Shown here: positions 56,931-64,000 of the stretch, in pieces
Numbering within the stretch: position 1 is the stretch's first letter
Layout of the letters: each line of letters opens with the position of its first letter
Source: Gamsiella multidivaricata
Lineage: Eukaryota; Mortierellomycota; Mortierellomycetes; Mortierellales; Mortierellaceae
Direction of reading: 5' to 3'
Assembly: GCF_025024155.1 (NCBI RefSeq)
Contig: NW_026251800.1
Location: forward strand, 62,001-126,000
Length of the DNA stretch: 64,000 bases
Notes under the pieces: model-generated
Databases searched by the model: none
Seen by the model: the letters and a program-made list of their open reading frames with translations, nothing else
Told to the model about the DNA's origin: nothing
Position numbers and translations under genes: made by a program

Positions 56931-59900
56931 TTAACGGCGGTGAGGACCCAAGTTGCTCAAACACTCCAAGGTCAACTCCTCAGGCAACTCCTCTCCAAAG
57001 TGTCCGTACAGCTTCTGAGCAAAGAGAGCCACGATCTCGGGCAGACGGAGGTTATCGATTGCGGTGGCCTCCTGGGCCTTGCCATCAGCAGCATCACGAG
57101 CATGCTCCATCAGACGCTGACCAGACTGGTCGTCAAGGCGCATGAATCCCTGGAGCTCGTGGGGGGCATCCTGCCAGCCTCCGACATGGAGCGAAACCCA
57201 GGCACGGGGGCGCAAATGAGCAGGGAGTTCACGTAGGGTCTCGGCCGTGCCGGAGCGGAGGTCAATGACTCCATCGGCGGCTCCGGTATCGGCGTTAATT
57301 CCGACGTTGCCCAACTGAGGCAGACTGGCGACTACTGTTAATGTTATAACATAGAATCCATAATTAAATAATGAGAAATATGACATATAATAAAATAATG
57401 ATACAGACACAAGTCAAGATAAAAAAGCACTTACAGTCAAAGACGGAGGACGATCCAGCGCTGCGGGCGCTAGTGTCAATCTCGGCACGGGTCAAGGCCA
57501 CATACTGGTTACGCGAAAGCTCCTGGGAGTCAGTCGTAATGCCTCCCTCCTGGAACAGAATTTTCTCGCTGACAGAGCGAACAACAGAGTCATCGTGCGT
57601 CGAAGTGATCGACTGTTCGGTCGAAACTACCTTATCCTCAACAACCAACTTGCGCTCACGAGCAATAACCTCCTCAACCTCGTAATCCTCCACAGTCTCT
57701 TCCACCTCCTCAGTCTCCTCGAACTCCTCGTAGGTCCTGGTCTCGATAGTCCACTTGTCTATAAATTCATAAATAAAGATGTTATTACAACATAAAGGAA
57801 AAATTTAAGTTACACTACAACAAAACAATGAAAAAAAAACTTACCACTGTGAATCTCCGAACGCTGAGTCCACTCAATGCCATACCACTCCTTATACGTG
57901 GCGCGGAAGGCAGCCTTGGCTTGTTCGACCCTCTCATGGGGTCCGTCCAGCTTGTAGTCAGTCTCGCTCCAGCGGATGTAAATAAAGTAAGCTTGCTTAT
58001 CACTGTCGTACAGCAACTGAGTAATGTGCTTGACGCCAGTGCTCTTCTCAACCAGCACCGAATCGTACACATCCTCGTCATAGTACACAAAAGAGTGCTT
58101 AGCAATGGGGCAACGCTCATCGACATCGGCCTTACGGGTAGTGAGGACTTGGACAGTGCGCTTCCAGACGCCATCGACTTGAGTCAATGCGCCAGCAGCA
58201 GCCTCACCAGCACCAGAAGCAAGGCGACGGAGCCAGGAAGTTCCCTTGGAAACAGCGGGCTGAGGAACAACACCAGTCTCCTTGATGGTGGTGACCACTT
58301 TGATGATCTCCTCGCCTTCAGTGACAGCAACATCCTGAGTGGTCTGTTCGATGACTTCCTTTTGCTGAGTCTTAGTGGTGGTTGCGATCTCGGCTTCGGC
58401 CTTCACAATGGCTGTAGCCTTCTCGGTCTTGATGATCTCCTCGACCTTGGTCTCCTCCACGATCTCCTCAACCTCATGGACCTCCTCAAACTCTACATAC
58501 GTCTTGGTCTCGATGGTCCAGCGTTCTAATGACATATGCAAAGCAAATCAGTACCTCTCAGTAAACATAGGCAGAACCAATATCAGCCCCGTATCAATAA
58601 ACGTATACTTACCGCTAACAGCCGTCTCGCGCTCAGTCCACTCGACATCGAACTTCTCCTTGTAAGTGATCAAGTAGGCAGACTTGGCCTCCTCGATCGT
58701 CTCATGGGGTCCGTCCAGCTTGTAGTCGGTCTCGCTCCAGCGGTAGTAGACGAAGTACGCCTCCTTGTCGCTGTCGTACAAGAGCTGAGTAACATGCTTG
58801 ACACCGGTCTTCTTCTCAATCAAAACCGAATCGTACACATCCTCGTCGTAGTACACAAACGAGTGCTTAGCAATCGGGCACAGCTCGTCCACCCTGGCCT
58901 TACGAGTGGTGAGGACCTGGACAGTGCGCTTCCAGACTCCATCGACCTTCTGGAGAGCACCATAGGTAACAAGACCAGCAACAACTCCAGCACCGACAGC
59001 GACATGGCCAACACTGCGGGCGGCAGCCTCGCCAGCGCTGAGGGCACGGCGGAGCCAGGAAACGCCCTTGGACACAGTGGGCTTGGTCTCTCCAGATTCC
59101 TTGACGACAATGATCTGCTTGACACTGTGCTCCCCGGCGTCGGCAACGGTAGTCTCGGTCGTGGTGGTCTCCTCAACAGCAACCTTAGTGTCGGTGACAA
59201 TGGTCTTGGTGTCAGTGACAACGGTGGTCTCGTCCTTGACGATCACCTCCTCGCGCTTGAGAATCTCCTCAACCTTCTCCTTCTCAATGATCTCCTCGAC
59301 TTCCTCAGTCTCTTCGATCGTCTCGTAGGTCTTGGTCTCGTACGTCCACTTCTCCGACACAGTCGTCTCGCGCTCAGTCCACTCGACATCGAACTTCTCC
59401 TTGTACGTGATCTGGAACGCAGACTTGGCTTGCTCGACCGTCTCATGAGGTCCATCCAGCTTGTAGTCAGTCTCGCTCCAGCGGTAGTAGACGAAGTACG
59501 CCTCCTTGTCGCTGTCGTACAAGAGCTGAGTAACATGCTTGACGCCAGTGCTCTTCTCAACCAGCACCGAATCGTACACATCCTCGTCGTAGTACACAAA
59601 CGAGTGCTTAGCAATGGGACAACGCTCATCGACATCAGCCTTACGGGTAGTGAGGACTTGGACAGTGCGCTTCCAGACGCCATCGACCTGAGTCAACGCG
59701 CCAGCAGCAGCCTCACCAGCACCAGACGCAAGGCGACGGAGCCAGGAAGTACCCTTGGACACAGTGGGCTTGGTCTCTCCAGACTTCTCGATGACAATGG
59801 TCTGCTTAACCTTGTGCTCCTCGGTATCGACAAGTACAACATCCTTAGTGGTCTTCTCCTCGACGGCAACCTTAGTGTCGGTGACAATGGTCTTGGTGTC

Positions 59901-62900
59901 AGTGACAACGGTGGTCTCGTCCTTGACGATCACCTCCTCGCGCTTGAGAATCTCCTCAACCTTCTCCTTCTCAATGATCTCCTCGACTTCCTCGGTCTTC
60001 TCGATCGTCTCGTAGGTCTTGGTCTCGTACGTCCATTTCTCCGACACAGTCGTCTCGCGCTCAGTCCACTCGACATCGAACTTCTCCTTGTACGTGATCT
60101 GGAACGCAGACTTGGCTTGCTCGACCGTCTCATGAGGTCCATCCAGCTTGTAGTCAGTCTCGCTCCAGCGGTAGTAGACATAGTAGGCCTCGGTCTCCGT
60201 GTTGTAGATCAGTTGAGTCACATACTTGGCGCCAGTGCTCTTCTCAACCAGCTCGGCATCGTAGACCTCATCATCGTAGTACACATAGGAAATCTTGGCC
60301 ATAGGGCAGCGTTCATCAACATGACCCTTGTGGGCAGTGATGACTTGAACAGTGCGCTTCCAGACGCCATCGACCTGAGTCAACGCGCCAGCAGCAGCCT
60401 CACCAGCACCAGAAGCAAGGCGACGGAGCCAGGAAGTACCCTTGGACACAGTGGGCTTGGTCTCTCCAGACTTCTCAACGACAATGGTCTCCTTGATCTT
60501 GTGCTCCTCAGTATCGACAACCTGGGTCTCGGTCGTGGTGGTCTCCTCAACGGTAACCACAGCCTCGGTCTCGGTGACAGTGGTCTTGGTGTCGGCCTTG
60601 ACGATCTTGTCATCAACGATAACAACCTCCTCGCGTTTAAGGATTTCCTTAACCTCGGTTTCCTCGACGATCTCCTCGACTTCTTCAGTCTCTTCGATCG
60701 TCTCGTAGGTCTTGGTCTCGTATGTCCACTTCTCCGACACAGTCGTCTCGCGCTCAGTCCACTCGACATCGAACTTCTCCTTGTACGTGATCTGGAACGC
60801 AGTCTTGGCTTGCTCGACCGTCTCATGAGGTCCATCCAGCTTGTAGTCAGTCTCGCTCCAGCGGTAGTAGACGAAGTACGCCTCCTTGTCGCTGTCGTAC
60901 AAGAGCTGAGTAACATGCTTGACGCCAGTGCTCTTCTCAACCAGCACCGAATCGTACACATCCTCGTCGTAGTACACAAACGAGTGCTTAGCAATGGGAC
61001 AACGCTCATCGACATCAGCCTTACGGGTAGTGAGGACTTGGACAGTGCGCTTCCAGACGCCATCGACCTGAGTCAACGCGCCAGCAGCAGCCTCACCAGC
61101 ACCAGACGCAAGGCGACGGAGCCAGGAAGTACCCTTGGACACAGTGGGCTTGGTCTCTCCAGACTTCTCGATGACAATGGTCTGCTTAACCTTGTGCTCC
61201 TCGGTATCGACAAGTACAACATCCTTAGTGGTCTTCTCCTCGACGGCAACCTTAGTGTCGGTGACAATGGTCTTGGTGTCAGTGACAACGGTGGTCTCGT
61301 CCTTGACGATCACCTCCTCGCGCTTGAGAATCTCCTCAACCTTCTCCTTCTCAATGATCTCCTCGACTTCCTCGGTCTTCTCGATCGTCTCGTAGGTCTT
61401 GGTCTCGTACGTCCATTTCTCCGACACAGTCGTCTCGCGCTCAGTCCACTCGACATCGAACTTCTCCTTGTACGTGATCTGGAACGCAGACTTGGCTTGC
61501 TCGACCGTCTCATGAGGTCCATCCAGCTTGTAGTCAGTCTCGCTCCAGCGGTAGTAGACATAGTAGGCCTCGGTCTCCGTGTTGTAGATCAGTTGAGTCA
61601 CATACTTGGCGCCAGTGCTCTTCTCAACCAGCTCGGCATCGTAGACCTCATCATCGTAGTACACATAGGAAATCTTGGCCATAGGGCAGCGTTCATCAAC
61701 ATGACCCTTGTGGGCAGTGATGACTTGAACAGTGCGCTTCCAGACGCCATCGACCTGAGTCAACGCGCCAGCAGCAGCCTCACCAGCACCAGAAGCAAGG
61801 CGACGGAGCCAGGAAGTACCCTTGGACACAGTGGGCTTGGTCTCTCCAGACTTCTCAACGACAATGGTCTCCTTGATCTTGTGCTCCTCAGTATCGACAA
61901 CCTGGGTCTCGGTCGTGGTGGTCTCCTCAACGGTAACCACAGCCTCGGTCTCGGTGACAGTGGTCTTGGTGTCGGCCTTGACGATCTTGTCATCAACGAT
62001 AACAACCTCCTCGCGTTTAAGGATTTCCTTAACCTCGGTTTCCTCGACGATCTCCTCGACTTCTTCAGTCTCTTCGATCGTCTCGTAGGTCTTGGTCTCG
62101 TATGTCCACTTCTCCGACACAGTCGTCTCGCGCTCAGTCCACTCGACATCGAACTTCTCCTTGTACGTGATCTGGAACGCAGTCTTGGCTTGCTCGACCG
62201 TCTCATGAGGTCCATCCAGCTTGTAGTCAGTCTCGCTCCAGCGGTAGTAGACGAAGTACGCCTCCTTGTCGCTGTCGTACAAGAGCTGAGTAACATGCTT
62301 GACGCCAGTGCTCTTCTCAACCAGCACCGAATCGTACACATCCTCGTCGTAGTACACAAACGAGTGCTTAGCAATGGGACAACGCTCATCGACATCAGCC
62401 TTACGGGTAGTGAGGACTTGGACAGTGCGCTTCCAGACGCCATCGACCTGAGTCAACGCGCCAGCAGCAGCCTCACCAGCACCAGACGCAAGGCGACGGA
62501 GCCAGGAAGTACCCTTGGACACAGTGGGCTTGGTCTCTCCAGACTTCTCGATGACAATGGTCTGCTTAACCTTGTGCTCCTCGGTATCGACAAGTACAAC
62601 ATCCTTAGTGGTCTTCTCCTCGACGGCAACCGTGGTGTCGGTGACAATGGTCTTGGTGTCAGTGACAACGGTGGTCTCGCCCTCGACGATCACCTCCTCG
62701 CGCTCGAGAATCTCCTCAACCTTCTCCTTCTGGACGATCTCCTCGACTTCCTCAGTCTCCTCGATCGTCTCGTAGGTCTTGGTCTCGACCGTCCACTTGT
62801 CTGTAATGCAAATAAAGGCACCATGTTAACACTTGTCCCCATACTCAAGCCATATAATCCTTTCTCTATAAACAGTTCAGCATATCAACTTACCGCTGTG

Positions 62901-64000
62901 GGCCTTCTCACGCTCAGTCCACTCAATGCCATACCAGCTCTTATAGGTAACTTGGAACGCAGACTTGGCATCGTCGATGGTCTTGTGGGGTCCATCCAGC
63001 TTGAAATCGGTCTCGCTCCAGCGGATGTAGATGTAGTAGGCCTTGGCCTTGGTGTCGTAGAGGAGCTGGTTGATATGGGTCACACCGGACTCCTTGCTGA
63101 TCAAGACAGAGTCGTACACTTCCTCATCGTAGTACACCAGCGAGTGCTTAGCAATAGGGCAGAGCTCATCCACCTTGGCCTTACGAGTGGTAAGGACCTG
63201 GACAGTGCGCTTCCAGACGCCATCGACCTGAGTCAACGCGCCAGCAGCAGCCTCACCAGCACCAGAAGCAAAGCGACGGAACCAGGAAGTGCTCTTGGAC
63301 ACAGCAGGCTGTGGAGTAACTACCTGCTCCTTGACGAGCTCAAGCTCAACAACCTTCTCAACATCCGTGACGACAGTTGTCTTCTCCTCGGTAACGGAGA
63401 CGTCTCGCTTGTGCTCAACAACCTCGAGCTTCTCCTCCTCCTCCTCCTCTTGCACGATCTGGATTTCAACCTCCTTTGTCTCGACAACGGTGGTCTTCTT
63501 CTCTTCAATGGCCTCCTCAATGACCTCGATCTCGACCTCCTTCTCCTTCTCGTGAACGACCTGGATCTCTGACTTCTTTTCAACGACCTGGATCTCGGCC
63601 CTGTCATCGATCGCTCCGACCTTGACCTGGTCCTTCTCGATAACGACCTGGGTCTCCTCCTTGACAATGACCTCCTCATCCTCAATAACAGTGGTCTCAG
63701 TCTTAGTGGTGGTTGCAATCTCGGCTTCGGCCTTCACAATGGCTGTAGCCTTCTCGGTCTTGATGATCTCCTCGACCTTGGTCTCCTCCACGATCTCCTC
63801 AACCTCATGGACCTCCTCAAACTCTACATACGTCTTGGTCTCGATGGTCCAGCGTTCTAATGACATATGCAAAGCAAATCAGTACCTCTCAGTAAACATA
63901 GGCAGAACCAATATCAGCCCCGTATCAATAAACGTATACTTACCGCTAACAGCCGTCTCGCGCTCAGTCCACTCGACATCGAACTTCTCCTTGTAAGTGA
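56931..64000 (-). CDS. Giant protein with tandem WGR-like domains (5' end outside window)
   Basis: Visible exons, in gene order: 64000-63944 (cut), 63856-62894, 62800-58613, 58525-57845, 57758-57435, 57334-56931, stop TAA 56931-56933. All five complete introns interrupt phase 1. Each unit has a charged Glu/Lys/Val/Thr-rich linker, a conserved segment 'SWLRRLASGAGEAAAGAL' plus 'VDGVWKRTVQVLT', then about 85 residues 'CPIAKHSFVYYDEDVYDSVL', 'TQLLYDSDKEAYFVYYRWSE', 'KLDGPHETVEQAKTAF' and 'YKEKFDVEWTERE'. The last part follows the WGR fold pattern (Y..QLL....Y.VY.RWG..G..GP......A...F...F..K....W), with RWSETD in place of RWGR. I count eight such domains in the window. The final 240 residues contain no WGR unit. 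WGR domains in PARPs bind DNA ends, but no PARP catalytic domain is seen here. Function unknown. Confidence 0.82.
58368..58669 (-). repeat. 302-bp segment repeated 5,331 bp away (copy A)
   Basis: It covers the 5' end of one exon, an entire 87-nt intron (58526-58612) and the end of the preceding exon. It matches 63699-64000 with a single difference seen (G at 58386, A at 63717). The intron is identical in both copies. Confidence 0.92.
59693..61072 (-). repeat. Tandem 1,380-bp unit, copy 2 (two WGR-like domains)
   Basis: The same 460-residue unit as copy 1, directly adjacent. The period-1380 match also extends below it to about 59,424, where AGACTT replaces AGTCTT. Such identity over coding and third-codon positions means a very recent duplication or ongoing gene conversion. 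Confidence 0.92.
61073..62452 (-). repeat. Tandem 1,380-bp unit, copy 1 (two WGR-like domains)
   Basis: It encodes 460 residues with two WGR-like units of different type, one with 'HSFVYYDEDVYDSVL' and one with 'ISYVYYDDEVYDAEL'. Line-by-line comparison with the next copy showed no difference. Upstream, a third partial copy (62453 to about 62,629) keeps the match until CTTAGTGTCG becomes CGTGGTGTCG. Confidence 0.92.
63699..64000 (-). repeat. 302-bp segment repeated 5,331 bp away (copy B, cut by window end)
   Basis: Partner of the copy at 58368-58669. It reaches the last base of the window, so the duplication continues outside. It implies that a 5.3-kb block made of two exons (63856-62894 and 62800-58613) is itself a repeating unit of the gene. 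Confidence 0.92.

Noticed and set aside
58536..63572. 1,678-codon open frame on the plus strand across the WGR repeats
   Set aside because: It is exactly antisense to the WGR exons and runs through their introns. Its composition (Leu/Ser/Asp-rich repeats) follows from the sense codon bias. A 1,380-bp repeat without stops in one antisense frame keeps it open automatically.

Overview
The window reads as nuclear DNA of an early-diverging fungus. Most genes carry several short spliceosomal introns (about 70-110 nt, GTAAGT-type donors). They encode fungal or general eukaryotic housekeeping proteins, and two PIF/Harbinger-type DNA transposons sit among them. A Mortierella-like (Mucoromycota/Mortierellomycota) origin is my inference from gene content and style; no rRNA or other marker in the window proves it. 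I saw no tRNA, rRNA, CRISPR array or organellar sequence.

Layout. 1-7 kb: the 3' part of a DUF3712/Tag1-like repeat protein (+), an LRWD1-like WD40 protein (-) and GPN-loop GTPase GPN1 (-). 7.4-12.2 kb: a vacuolar/cytosolic GH38 alpha-mannosidase (-). 12.5-15.2 kb: AP-1 sigma (-) divergent from a short mu-adaptin-like protein (+). 15.2-17.1 kb is unresolved. 17-34 kb: SETD6/Rkm-type lysine methyltransferase (+), tRNA dihydrouridine synthase DUS3 (-), TAF9 (+), RNA exonuclease REX1 (-) and a full-length ABC-C/MRP transporter (-). 35.2-39.0 kb: an apparently intact Harbinger element with long terminal inverted repeats, a 3-bp target duplication, a DDE transposase and a SANT/Myb-like partner. 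39.7-43.1 kb: a multi-RRM RNA-binding protein. 43-48.3 kb is gene-poor and ends in a long pyrimidine-rich leader to a Ran1/Ksp1-like kinase (48.3-50.1 kb). 50.6-52.5 kb: an annexin with a proline/glycine/tyrosine-rich head. 52.7-56.7 kb: transposon debris, then a second, different Harbinger element. 56.9 kb to the window end: a very large minus-strand gene built from repeated WGR-like domains.

The most unusual region is the last 7 kb. Its six visible exons have phase-1 internal boundaries. A 1,380-bp unit is repeated in tandem without visible differences, and a larger 5,331-bp period repeats an exon end together with its intron. At least eight WGR-like domains lie inside the window and the gene runs off the edge. 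I know of no described system built this way; the function is unknown.

The housekeeping genes do not form an operon-like pathway. Local relationships that may matter are the divergent adaptin pair (sigma and mu-like), the tandem same-strand genes, and the two transposase/SANT convergent pairs. Exon coordinates were read by eye from splice motifs and frame continuity. Where a splice set restores a length divisible by three I say so.
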